Shown in pieces: positions 27,502 to 35,422 of a DNA stretch of 43,139 nt. The position numbers and the translations under genes are program-made. The DNA is from Pseudomonadota bacterium (GTDB lineage: Bacteria > Pseudomonadota > Gammaproteobacteria > Burkholderiales > Burkholderiaceae_C). The notes under the pieces are model-generated. The model was given only the letters and a program-made list of their open reading frames with translations, searched no databases and was not told the origin of the DNA. Position 1 is the first letter of the stretch. Each line of letters begins with the position of its first letter. The stretch spans positions 1-43,139 of the forward strand of contig JAFEER010000298.1 of assembly GCA_018240985.1 (NCBI GenBank). The letters run 5' to 3'.

Positions 27502-29075
27502 GCGCACAGTCGCCTGCGCCGCTCGCAGCACCAGCGGCGCCCACAACGCCGCTGCGCATCAAGTGCCTCTCGCTCACCGACTTCCGCGCTTTCCCTGGCC
27601 AAGCGCAGGCGGATTTCAACCTCGATGGCAACAATCTGCTGGTCTATGGCGAAAACGGCGCGGGCAAATCTTCGCTGTTTCACGCGCTGGGCGGCTTCTT
27701 TTCCCTTAAGCCGCCTCAGGCCTTGCGCGAGCACAAAAACGTCTTTTCTGGGCTGCCCGATACGGATTGCAGGGTAGCGGTCAAATTTTCCAATGGTGAT
27801 GATTGGGTCGAATGGACCACGTCTCGGCATCCATGCATATCGACTGCGCGTAGGCCAGCCGGAAACTGGTATAGCTTTGCTTTTGGCAATGCCGACTCGC
27901 GCGCCATCTCCACGGCACAGCGAGCCAGCTTCCTTGACTACCGCGCCTTGCTGGACACCAACTACAAGCAGGGCAATGGCCCGATCAACCTGTTTGACAT
28001 CGCCGTGGAACACCTGCTGCGTGACTTTCCCGTCGCCACAGCGGGCGGCACGTCCACCACTATTGGCGCGCTATGGGATGCTGTGGTTCGCAGCAAGCCG
28101 GGCAAGCACACCAACGCGGCACTGACCCGCATCAACCAGTCCTGCGTTGATTTCAATACCGCCTTTCGCGGCGCGTTTCCCGTACTGGTTCCGCTCGTCA
28201 ACGAGCTGATGCAATTGCTGGGCTGGAAGGATGTGGAGATCAAAGGTTTCAACACCCCTGGCCTGACCTACAACAACGCGCGCCTGAAACAGAACCGGGC
28301 AATCGACGGGCAGAAGCTGGAACCCGAGCTGAGCTTCCGCAACCACCCGCTGCGAACGCCGCAGTTGTTCCTCAACGAGGCCCGGCTCTCGGCCTTGGGG
28401 CTGTCCATCTACCTCGCCGGTCGTCTGGCCTGCACGCCGACAGCCACCGCAACCGCGCTCAAGCTGCTGGTGCTGGACGACGTGGTGATTGGGCTGGACT
28501 ACTCCAACCGTTTGCCGCTGCTGGATGTGCTGAACAGCCAATTCGCCGATTGGCAGATCGTGCTGCTCACCCATGACCGAAACTGGTTCGACCTGGCGCG
28601 CTCGCACCTGCCTGAGCCCGGCTGGAACTGCGTGGAGGTCTATGAAGGCGATGGCGCGGCCACGGCGCCCATGCCCATCATCCGGCCCACCCAAAACCGA
28701 CCCGCACGCGCCTTGCTGGCAAAAGCCAAGGAATTGATTGCCACGCCCTATGTGGAAGCCGCCGCGAACTACACCCGCCAAGCCTTTGAGCTGGGGGTGC
28801 GCGCAGCCTGCGAGCTGAAGAAGATTGAGATGCGCTACACCACCGACCCCAAGGCGCATCAGGCGCAGGATTTTCTGGACAAGCTCATAGGCTGGACGGC
28901 AACAGGCAGCGTGAAGCAGGCCGATTGGGATGCTGCGCTGGCACGGCTTCGGACGTTGAAGAACGTGGTGATGAACCCGTATTCCCACCCTGATGCACCC
29001 AACATCCCGAAAGCGGAAGTCGAGCAGGCCATTGGTGCAGTAGAGATATTTCTAGACTTGGCAGCAAAGAAATGA
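27498..29075 (+). CDS. ABC/SMC-like ATPase of the defence operon
   Basis: The 525-residue protein has a RecF/SMC-type split ATPase. Walker A is GENGAGKSS (51-59) after LSLTDFRAFPG. An LNEARLSALGLSIYLA stretch (about 292-307) occupies the place of the ABC signature. Walker B is KLLVLDDVVIGLD (322-334), with Asp-Asp instead of the more usual Asp-Glu, and the switch histidine is His359 in LLTHDRNWF. The C-terminal 140 residues are helical (RALLAKAKELIATPYVEAAANYTR). There is no long coiled coil of the Rad50 kind. It overlaps the methylase by 4 bp and ends the operon; only broken pieces lie between it and the second DUF1016 gene. Confidence 0.9.
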   Translation: MSAQSPAPLAAPAAPTTPLRIKCLSLTDFRAFPGQAQADFNLDGNNLLVYGENGAGKSSLFHALGGFFSLKPPQALREHKNVFSGLPDTDCRVAVKFSNGDDWVEWTTSRHPCISTARRPAGNWYSFAFGNADSRAISTAQRASFLDYRALLDTNYKQGNGPINLFDIAVEHLLRDFPVATAGGTSTTIGALWDAVVRSKPGKHTNAALTRINQSCVDFNTAFRGAFPVLVPLVNELMQLLGWKDVEIKGFNTPGLTYNNARLKQNRAIDGQKLEPELSFRNHPLRTPQLFLNEARLSALGLSIYLAGRLACTPTATATALKLLVLDDVVIGLDYSNRLPLLDVLNSQFADWQIVLLTHDRNWFDLARSHLPEPGWNCVEVYEGDGAATAPMPIIRPTQNRPARALLAKAKELIATPYVEAAANYTRQAFELGVRAACELKKIEMRYTTDPKAHQAQDFLDKLIGWTATGSVKQADWDAALARLRTLKNVVMNPYSHPDAPNIPKAEVEQAIGAVEIFLDLAAKK

Positions 29076-29088
29076 AGAAGAACACCGA

Positions 29089-29211
29089 ACCAGCCTGCCC
29101 AGCATCGAGCAGATCGAAAGCGAATTGCAATGGGTGGGCAATGCCTTGTGTGACATCAAGACACTACCCGAATGGAGATTTGAATGTTTTCTGCCTGTAA
29201 CGCTTGTTTGA
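29089..29211 (+). pseudogene. Severed C-terminal tail of a DUF1016 gene
   Basis: The frame TSLPSIEQIESELQWVG at 29089-29139 matches the end of the intact DUF1016 gene at 30394-30444 in 45 of 51 bases, and runs on to a stop at 29211. Only the tail survives, directly after the ATPase stop. As in the intact locus, the tail is followed by a copy of the dispersed repeat (D here, E there). This indicates a duplicated or replaced DUF1016-repeat segment. The gap 29076-29408 otherwise holds repeat D and two very short frames. Confidence 0.8.
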
Positions 29212-29236
29212 CAAGCGCAATAAGCTATTTATTTTC
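29182..29236 (+). repeat. Dispersed ~50-bp repeat, copy D (right of the helicase operon)
   Basis: TGCCTGTAACGCTTG, a loop, then CAAGCGCAATAAGCTATTTA. The right half, AGCGCAATAAGCT, is identical to copy E ahead of parC. Confidence 0.75.
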
Positions 29237-29240
29237 AAGC

Positions 29241-29412
29241 ATGAAAGACATCGTTGAACTCGACCTGTTCGCCTCCGATGCGGATGGCGCCCCCTGGCGA
29301 GCTACGCGTTTCGCCAATGGCAGACGGCTGTGAATTTGAGCCGCCGCTTGGAGCACAAATGATTTTTGCCGCTGCCAACGGTTGGGGTGGCGCACAGGAT
29401 GGCCCGCCATGA
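29241..29412 (+). other. Two short overlapping frames ahead of the second DUF1016 gene
   Basis: An ATG at 29241 opens a 30-residue frame (MKDIVELDLFASDADGAP...) ending at 29333. A second ATG at 29317, in another frame, opens 31 residues (MADGCEFEPPLGAQ...) whose TGA overlaps the ATG of the DUF1016 gene. Together they look like one short gene broken by a frameshift, but I recognise no family. They could equally be chance frames or serve translational coupling. Confidence 0.25.
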
Positions 29413-30473
29413 CCGATCAACCCATCTCCCTCGTGCCCTTGCCGCAAGGCTACGCCGACTGGCTGTCCGAGCTGAAAACCCGCATCCACAGCGCCCAGCA
29501 GCGCGCCGCGCTGGCGGTGAATCGCGAACTGGTGCTGCTGTACTGGCAGATCGGGCGTGACATTCTGGCGCGCCAGACCGAGCAGGGCTGGGGCGCCAAG
29601 GTGATCGAGCGGCTGGCGCATGACTTGCATACTGCGTTTCCGCAGATGAAGGGATTTTCGCGCGCCAACCTGATGTACATGCGCGCGTTTGCACAGGCGT
29701 GGCCTTCGGAGGAATTTGTCCAACAGCCTGTTGGACAATTGCCCTGGGGACATAACCTGGTGCTGCTGTCCAAGCTGAAGTCGGCAGACGAACGCCAGTG
29801 GTACGCGGCCAAAGCGATTGAACACAACTGGTCGCGCAACGTGCTGGTGATGCAGATCGAAACCCGCCTGCGTGAGCGCAGCGGCGCGGCGGTTACCAAT
29901 TTTGCGCAGCGCCTGCCGCAGCCCCAATCCGACCTGGCGCGCGAGTCGCTCAAAGACCCCTACCGGTTTGATTTTTTGGGCCTGACGGATGAAGCGCAGG
30001 AGCGCGAGATTGAAAACGCCCTGGTGCGGCACGTCACGGAATTTTTGCTGGAGCTGGGTGCGGGCTTTGCTTTTGTCGGGCGGCAGGTGTTGTTGGACGT
30101 GGGCGGGGAGGAGTTCTTTATCGACCTGCTGTTCTATCACCTCAAGCTGCGCTGTTACGTGGTGATCGAACTCAAGGCAGGCAAGTTCAAACCCGAGCAT
30201 TTGGGGCAGCTGGGTTTTTATCTGACCGCTGTCGATCGGCAGGTGAAATCTGAGCAAGACGCACCCACCATCGGCCTGCTGCTGTGCAAGAGCCAGAACA
30301 AGGTGGTGGCCGAATATGCGCTGGGCGACAAGACCCAGCCCATGGGAGTGGCGGAATACAAGCTGATCGAATCCCTGCCCGCCGAGCTGCAAACCAGCCT
30401 GCCCAGCATCGAGCAAATCGAAGCCGAGTTGCAGGGGGTGGGCGAGGCGCCGCCGTCCACGCATCCTTCCTAG
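29409..30473 (+). CDS. Second DUF1016 (YhcG-like) PD-(D/E)XK nuclease
   Basis: The 354-residue protein has the N-terminal DUF1016 helical domain (YADWLSELKTRIHSAQQRAALAV, then LPWGHNLVLLSKLK) and the C-terminal nuclease domain with Asp239 in FFIDLLFYHL and Glu254-Leu-Lys256 in VIELKAGKF. The start MTDQPISLVP at 29409 is preferred over an upstream in-frame ATG at 29382, because the extension has no family match. It is only distantly similar to the embedded copy at 22538 and lies outside the ATGA-coupled operon, separated from it by a relic and a repeat. It may be a solo defence nuclease or the remainder of a type I restriction locus. Confidence 0.9.
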   Translation: MTDQPISLVPLPQGYADWLSELKTRIHSAQQRAALAVNRELVLLYWQIGRDILARQTEQGWGAKVIERLAHDLHTAFPQMKGFSRANLMYMRAFAQAWPSEEFVQQPVGQLPWGHNLVLLSKLKSADERQWYAAKAIEHNWSRNVLVMQIETRLRERSGAAVTNFAQRLPQPQSDLARESLKDPYRFDFLGLTDEAQEREIENALVRHVTEFLLELGAGFAFVGRQVLLDVGGEEFFIDLLFYHLKLRCYVVIELKAGKFKPEHLGQLGFYLTAVDRQVKSEQDAPTIGLLLCKSQNKVVAEYALGDKTQPMGVAEYKLIESLPAELQTSLPSIEQIEAELQGVGEAPPSTHPS

Positions 30474-30487
30474 TGAATGAATATTCG

Positions 30488-30541
30488 AATGTTTTTGGCC
30501 TCTAGCGCCCACCAGTAAAGCGCAATAAGCTCTTATTTTTG
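30488..30541 (+). repeat. Dispersed ~50-bp repeat, copy E (upstream of parC)
   Basis: TGGCCTCTAGCGCCC, a loop, then AAAGCGCAATAAGCTCTTA. It ends 4 bp before the parC ATG, so it occupies the parC ribosome-binding region. Confidence 0.75.
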
Positions 30542-30545
30542 AAGC

Positions 30546-32894
30546 ATGACAGACACTCTTTCCCTTGAATCTTCGGGCCCCGCCGCCGCCGACGACAGCC
30601 TCGGCGGCTACGCCCAGCGCGCTTATCTGGAATACGCGCTCAGCGTCGTCAAGGGCCGCGCCCTGCCCGACGTGTGCGACGGCATGAAGCCGGTGCAGCG
30701 GCGCATTCTGTATGCCATGGATCGCATGGGCCTGTCCTACAGCGGCCCGAACAGCAACACGCCGGCCAAGCCGGTGAAGAGCGCGCGCGTGGTGGGCGAT
30801 GTGCTGGGGCGCTTTCACCCGCATGGCGACCAGTCGGCCTACGACGCGCTGGTGCGGTTGGCGCAGGACTTCAACCAGCGCTATCCGCTGATCGACGGCC
30901 AGGGCAACTTCGGCTCGCGCGACGGCGATGGTGCGGCGGCCATGCGCTACACCGAGGCGCGGCTGTCCAAGATCACCACGCTGCTGCTGTCCGAGATCGA
31001 CATGGGCACGGTGGACTTTCAGCCCAACTACGACGGCAGCACGCAGGAGCCCTGCCAGCTGCCGGCGCGGCTGCCGTTTGCGCTGCTCAATGGCGCGAGC
31101 GGTATCGCCGTGGGTTTGGCGACCGAAATCCCCAGCCACAACCTGCGCGAGGTGGCCGATGCCTGCGTGGCGCTGGTGAAGAACCCGCAGCTGCCGGATG
31201 ACGAGCTGTTCACGCTGATTCCCGGCCCGGACTACCCCGGCGGCGGGCAGATCATCAGCGCTAGCAGCGACATCCAGGACGCCTACCAGAGCGGGCGCGG
31301 CAGCCTGAAGGTGCGCGCGCGCTGGAAGATCGAAGACCTGGCGCGCGGCCAGTGGCAGCTGGTGGTGACCGAGCTGCCGCCCGGCGTGTCCACGCAAAAG
31401 GTGCTGGAAGAGATCGAGGACATCAGCAACCCCAAGGTCAAGACCGGCAAGAAGGCGCTCACGCAGGAGCAGACGCAACTCAAGGCATCGATGCTGGCGC
31501 TGCTCGACGGCGTGCGCGACGAGTCGAGCAAGGACGCGCCGGTGCGCCTGGTCATCGAGCCCAAGACGGGCAAGGTGCCGCAGCAGGACTTGATCACGGC
31601 GCTGCTGGCGCACACCAGCCTGGAGACGTCCGCGCCCATCAACCTGACCATGGTGGGGCTGGATGGCAAGCCGGTGCAGAAGTCGCTGCGCCAGATGCTG
31701 CAAGAGTGGATAGCGTTCCGCCAGACGACGATTACGCGGCGGAGCGAATACCGGCTGCAGAAGGTGCTGGATCGCATCCACATCCTCGAAGGGCGGCAGC
31801 TGGTGCTGCTGAACATCGACGAGGTGATCGCCATCATCCGCGCCAGCGACGAGCCCAAGGCGGCGCTGATGGAGCGCTTCAACTTGAGCGACCGGCAGGC
31901 CGAGGACATTCTGGAAATCCGCCTGCGCCAGCTGGCGCGGCTGGAGGCCATCAAGATCGAGCAGGAATTGAAGGAGCTGCGCGAGGAGCAGGGCAAGCTG
32001 GAGGACATTCTGGCCAACCCGGCATCGCTGCGGCGCCTGATGGTCAAGGAGATCGAAGCCGACGCGAAGCAGTTTGCCGACGCGCGCCGCACGCTGATCC
32101 AGGCCGAGAAGAAGGCCGTGGCCGAAGTCAAGGTGGTGGATGAGCCCACCACCGTCGTGGTGTCGCAAAAGGGCTGGGTGCGCACGCGCCAGGGCCATGG
32201 GCATGAGGCCGCGGCCTTTGCCTTCAAGGCCGGCGACGGGCTGTATGCCACCTTTGAATGCCGCACCGTGGATCAGCTCATCGTCTTTGGCAGCAACGGC
32301 CGCCTGTATTCGGTGCCCGTGGCGCAGCTGCCGGGCGGGCGCGGCGACGGCCAGCCCATCACCACGCTGATCGACCTGGAGGCCGGCACGCAGGTGCGGC
32401 ATTACTTCGCCGGGCCGGCGCAGGCCACGCTGCTGCTGGCGGGCTCGGGCGGCTATGGCTTTGTGGCGCAGGTCGAGCACATGGTCTCGCGCAACAAGGG
32501 CGGCAAGGCCTTCGTGTCGCTGGCCGAGGGCGAAACCCTGTGCGCGCCGTCGCATGTGGCGGGCACCAGCGGCAGCCAGCCGCTGGCGGATGCCAGCCAT
32601 GTCTGCTGCGCATCGGTGGGCGGGCGCATCCTGACCTTTGAGATGGCTGAGCTCAAGACCATGGCCAATGGCGGGCGCGGCCTGCTGTTGATCGCGCTGG
32701 AGGACAAGGACAGCCTGGCCGGCGCGGCCGCCTATACGCGCAGCATCCGCATCACGGGCCTGGGCCGCGGCGGCAAGGAGCGCGAGGAGCAGCTGGAGAT
32801 CCGCAGCCTGAACAATGCCCGGGCGTTGCGCGGGCGCAAGGGCAAGGCGGCAGACCTGGGCTTCAAGCCGGCGGCGGTGACGCGCGTGGAGTAG
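30546..32894 (+). CDS. parC: DNA topoisomerase IV subunit A
   Basis: ParC is the DNA-cleaving subunit of topoisomerase IV. The 782-residue product has the breakage-reunion domain with [14 protein letters not shown] and the catalytic tyrosine Tyr135 in [11 protein letters not shown]. The quinolone-determining region lies around [19 protein letters not shown], where Asp replaces the more usual Ser of E. coli ParC position 80. The C-terminal domain is a reduced beta-pinwheel ending [16 protein letters not shown]. It carries the usual bacterial length and motifs. Its partner parE lies 13.3 kb upstream, with accessory genes inserted between; the repeat copy E abuts its start. Confidence 0.96.
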   Translation: MTDTLSLESSGPAAADDSLGGYAQRAYLEYALSVVKGRALPDVCDGMKPVQRRILYAMDRMGLSYSGPNSNTPAKPVKSARVVGDVLGRFHPHGDQSAYDALVRLAQDFNQRYPLIDGQGNFGSRDGDGAAAMRYTEARLSKITTLLLSEIDMGTVDFQPNYDGSTQEPCQLPARLPFALLNGASGIAVGLATEIPSHNLREVADACVALVKNPQLPDDELFTLIPGPDYPGGGQIISASSDIQDAYQSGRGSLKVRARWKIEDLARGQWQLVVTELPPGVSTQKVLEEIEDISNPKVKTGKKALTQEQTQLKASMLALLDGVRDESSKDAPVRLVIEPKTGKVPQQDLITALLAHTSLETSAPINLTMVGLDGKPVQKSLRQMLQEWIAFRQTTITRRSEYRLQKVLDRIHILEGRQLVLLNIDEVIAIIRASDEPKAALMERFNLSDRQAEDILEIRLRQLARLEAIKIEQELKELREEQGKLEDILANPASLRRLMVKEIEADAKQFADARRTLIQAEKKAVAEVKVVDEPTTVVVSQKGWVRTRQGHGHEAAAFAFKAGDGLYATFECRTVDQLIVFGSNGRLYSVPVAQLPGGRGDGQPITTLIDLEAGTQVRHYFAGPAQATLLLAGSGGYGFVAQVEHMVSRNKGGKAFVSLAEGETLCAPSHVAGTSGSQPLADASHVCCASVGGRILTFEMAELKTMANGGRGLLLIALEDKDSLAGAAAYTRSIRITGLGRGGKEREEQLEIRSLNNARALRGRKGKAADLGFKPAAVTRVE

Positions 32895-33025
32895 AGGCAA
32901 GAGGGAAGGCGAGCGGGGCCGCGCATCGATCCAGCGATCGCGGCACAATACGCGTCCGCGGCAGCCTCTGGCGCTGCGCGCGCCAACGGCTCGCACGTGC
33001 TGCGGCAACCATCCCCCTTTCCATC

Positions 33026-34240
33026 ATGCAAACCTGGCAAGACTTCAAGCACCAGTACCTGGTGCGTTTCTGGTCGCCCGTGCCCGCCGTGATTGCGGCC
33101 GGAGTGCTGTCGGCGTATTACTTCGGCATCACCGGCACCTTCTGGGCCGTCACGGGCGAGTTCACGCGCTGGGGCGGCCATGTGCTGATGTTCCTCGGCG
33201 TGGATATTTCGCACTGGGGCTACTTCAAGCTCATCGGCATGCAGGGCACGCCGCTCACGCGCGTCGATGGCGTGATGATCATCGGCATGTTCACGGGCTG
33301 CATGGCTGCGGCGCTGTGGGCCAACAACGTCAAGCTGCGCCTGCCGCAGCACCGCATCCGCATCGCGCAGGCGGTGCTGGGCGGCATCATTGCCGGCTTT
33401 GGCGCACGCCTGGCCATGGGCTGCAACCTGGCGGCCTTCTTCACCGGCATTCCGCAGTTCTCGCTGCATGCCTGGTTCTTTGCCATTGCCACGGCCATCG
33501 GGTCGCTGGCCGGCGCCAGGGTCAGCATGTGGCCGATGTTCCGCATCCACGTCAAGCTGCAGAGGGTGAGCGCGGCCCAGCCGCTGGCGCAGCATGCGGC
33601 CCAGGCCCAGCGGCGCTTTCGCATGGGCATGCTGCTGCTGGGGGCGTTTCTGCTCTGGGCGCTGTCGATGGTGCTGAGCGTCCCTAAGCTGGGCTTTGCC
33701 GCGCTGTTCGGCCTGGCCTTCGGCCTGATCATCGAGCGCGCCCAGGTCTGCTTTACCTCGGCATTCCGCGACCTGTGGCTCACCGGGCGCACGCAGATGG
33801 CCAAGGCCATCATCATCGGCATGGCGGTCAGCGCCATTGGCGTGTATGGCTACGCCCAGCTGGGGCTGGAGCAGAAAATTTTCTGGGCCGGGCCAAACGC
33901 CGTCATCGGCGGCCTGCTGTTCGGCTTTGGCATCGTGCTGGCCGGCGGCTGCGAGACGGGCTGGATGTACCGCGCCGTCGAGGGACAGGTGCATTACTGG
34001 TGGGTGGGCCTGGGCAATGTGCTGGGCTCCACGCTGCTGGCCCTGGTCTGGGACGACCTGGCGCCGGTGATTGCGCTGGACTACGACAAGGTGAACCTGC
34101 TCAAGCTGTTTGGGCCGCAGGGCGGGTTGCTGGTCACCTACGCGCTGTTGGCGCTGGCACTGGCCCTGGTGCTGGCGTGGGAGCGGCATTTCTTCCGCCA
34201 GCGCAAGCCGGTCACCAGCAGCCAGGGCGCCACCGCCTGA
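33026..34240 (+). CDS. YeeE/YedE-family thiosulfate (sulfur) transporter
   Basis: The 404-residue, roughly ten-segment membrane protein belongs to the YeeE/TsuA group, which imports thiosulfate or other sulfur compounds. Conserved cysteines sit in the expected loops: Cys133 in MGCNLAAFFTG, Cys242 in AQVCFTSAFRD and Cys309 in AGGCETGWMYRA. The two sulfur-transport repeats each carry a G-rich GxxxGxG segment. It precedes a TusA-like gene by 20 bp, exactly the TsuA-TsuB arrangement, and a DsrE-like gene after that. The second repeat is slightly longer than in E. coli YeeE. Confidence 0.9.
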   Translation: MQTWQDFKHQYLVRFWSPVPAVIAAGVLSAYYFGITGTFWAVTGEFTRWGGHVLMFLGVDISHWGYFKLIGMQGTPLTRVDGVMIIGMFTGCMAAALWANNVKLRLPQHRIRIAQAVLGGIIAGFGARLAMGCNLAAFFTGIPQFSLHAWFFAIATAIGSLAGARVSMWPMFRIHVKLQRVSAAQPLAQHAAQAQRRFRMGMLLLGAFLLWALSMVLSVPKLGFAALFGLAFGLIIERAQVCFTSAFRDLWLTGRTQMAKAIIIGMAVSAIGVYGYAQLGLEQKIFWAGPNAVIGGLLFGFGIVLAGGCETGWMYRAVEGQVHYWWVGLGNVLGSTLLALVWDDLAPVIALDYDKVNLLKLFGPQGGLLVTYALLALALALVLAWERHFFRQRKPVTSSQGATA

Positions 34241-34260
34241 TACCGGAACCAGGAACAAGC

Positions 34261-34509
34261 ATGTCTCACAACGCCACCGAAACCTACATCCCCACCTACC
34301 GCCTGGACATGATGGGCGAGCCCTGTCCCTACCCGGCCGTGGCCACGCTGGAGGCCATGCCGCAGCTCAAGCCGGGCGAGATCCTGGAGGTGGTGTCCGA
34401 CTGTCCGCAGTCGATCAACAACATTCCGCTGGATGCGAAGAACCACGGCTACGAGGTGCTGTCCATCCAGCAGGACGGGCCCACCATCCGCTACCTGATC
34501 CGCCGCTGA
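34261..34509 (+). CDS. TusA/SirA-like sulfur carrier (YeeD/YedF type)
   Basis: The 82-residue protein is of the TusA family, with the active cysteine Cys22 in GEPCPYPA (the CPxP motif) and a second cysteine Cys48 in SDCPQS. It starts with ATG after GGAAC 8 bp upstream and follows the YeeE-like transporter by 20 bp. TsuB-like proteins accept the sulfur brought in by the transporter as a persulfide; the order here supports that role. The gene overlaps nothing and the DsrE-like gene follows 11 bp later. Confidence 0.92.
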   Translation: MSHNATETYIPTYRLDMMGEPCPYPAVATLEAMPQLKPGEILEVVSDCPQSINNIPLDAKNHGYEVLSIQQDGPTIRYLIRR

Positions 34510-34520
34510 AAGGACACGCC

Positions 34521-34880
34521 ATGGCAGCACAGAACATCGTCATCCTGATTCACGCCGCGCCCCATGGCAGCGAGCGTTGCCTGTCCGGCCTGCGCGTGGC
34601 GGGGGCACTGGCCGGGCGCGGCGACATTGCCAGCGTGCGCGTGTTTTTGATGTCGGACGCCACCGTCGCGGCGCTGCCGCACCAGAGCGATGGCGCGGCC
34701 AACATGATCAGCGCACTGGTGCAGGAGCTGGTGGTCGCCGGCTGCCCGGTGCTGCTGTGCAAGACCTGCGCTGCCGCGCGCGGGCTGCTGCAGCTGCCGC
34801 TGATGGAGGGGGTGGCGATTGGCACCTTGGCAAACTTGGGCGACTGGGTCGTCGAGGCCGACAAGGTGCTTACTTTTTAA
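34521..34880 (+). CDS. DsrE-like sulfur-relay protein
   Basis: The 119-residue product has a DsrE/DsrF-like fold: NIVILIHAAPHGSERCLSGLRVAGAL at the start, then SVRVFLMSDATVAALP, and a cysteine-rich AGCPVLLCKTCAAARG with Cys75, Cys80 and Cys83. AAAGGA precedes the ATG. As the third gene after the transporter and the TusA-like protein, it is a likely sulfur acceptor or relay partner. The stop codon and last codons fall inside dispersed repeat copy F, so the C-terminus (KVLTF) is partly set by the repeat. Confidence 0.87.
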   Translation: MAAQNIVILIHAAPHGSERCLSGLRVAGALAGRGDIASVRVFLMSDATVAALPHQSDGAANMISALVQELVVAGCPVLLCKTCAAARGLLQLPLMEGVAIGTLANLGDWVVEADKVLTF

Positions 34881-34917
34881 GAGCTGCTTGCGCAGGACGG
34901 ATAAGCGTTTCAGTCCA
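34871..34917 (-). repeat. Dispersed ~50-bp repeat, copy F (at the DsrE-like stop)
   Basis: Plus strand: TTTTTAAGAGCTGCTTGCGC, a loop, then ATAAGCGTTTCAGTCC. It supplies the stop codon of the DsrE-like gene and ends within the last codons of the convergent RidA gene. Confidence 0.7.
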
Positions 34918-35368
34918 ATTCGACAATCATTTCAATCTCCACGCAGGCGCCCAAGGGGATCTGCGCCACGCCAAAGGCGCTGCGCGCATGCTTGCCCTTG
35001 TCGCCAAACACTTCGCCCAGCAGCTCGCTGGCGCCGTTGGTGACCAGGTGCTGCTCGGTGAAGTCGCCGGTGGAGTTCACCAGGCTCATCAGCTTCACGA
35101 TGCGCTGCACGCGGTTCAGGTCGCCGCCGGTGGCGGCATGCAGCGTGCCCATCAGGTCGATGGCCACGGCGCGCGCGGCCGCCTTGCCTTCCTCGGTGCT
35201 GAGGTTCTTTCCCAGCTGCGCCGCCCAGGGTTTGCCGTCCTTGCGCGCGATATGGCCGCTCAAGAACAGCAGCTTGCCGGTCTGTACATAGGGCACGTAG
35301 GCGGCGGCGGGCACTGCCACCGGGGGCAGGGTGATGTTGAGTTCCTTCAGCTTGTCGTAAACGCTCAT
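34910..35368 (-). CDS. RidA-family protein (YjgF-like, long subgroup)
   Basis: The 152-residue product is a member of the RidA/YjgF superfamily of reactive-enamine deaminases, of the longer subgroup with an N-terminal KLKELNITLPPVAVPAAAY. The characteristic GKLLFLSGHIAR and DLNRVQRIVKL strands are present. The canonical catalytic arginine region is replaced by HARSAFGVAQIPLGACVEIEMIVELD at the end, which retains the conserved Arg and Glu. It is a trimer in the family. The gene stands alone, convergent with the sulfur genes and divergent from comEC. Confidence 0.9.
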   Translation of the reverse strand: MSVYDKLKELNITLPPVAVPAAAYVPYVQTGKLLFLSGHIARKDGKPWAAQLGKNLSTEEGKAAARAVAIDLMGTLHAATGGDLNRVQRIVKLMSLVNSTGDFTEQHLVTNGASELLGEVFGDKGKHARSAFGVAQIPLGACVEIEMIVELD

Positions 35369-35422
35369 GGCAGTCTTTCAAATCTCGTAGAACGGGGAGG
35401 GCGCATACCTTAGCATGCGCCC

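Noticed and set aside
19215-29075. DISARM, BREX or type I restriction identity for the helicase-methylase operon
   Set aside because: There is no DrmA/DrmB/DrmC, PglZ/BrxL or HsdS/HsdR gene nearby, and the gene set and order differ.
17230-30545. Prophage or IS-borne origin of the island
   Set aside because: No integrase, transposase, phage structural gene or attachment-site duplication at a tRNA was found.
29235-33008. 1257-codon open frame on the minus strand over parC and the second DUF1016 gene
   Set aside because: It is antisense to two well-identified genes and has Arg/Gln/Leu/His-rich composition; no motif or start context supports it.
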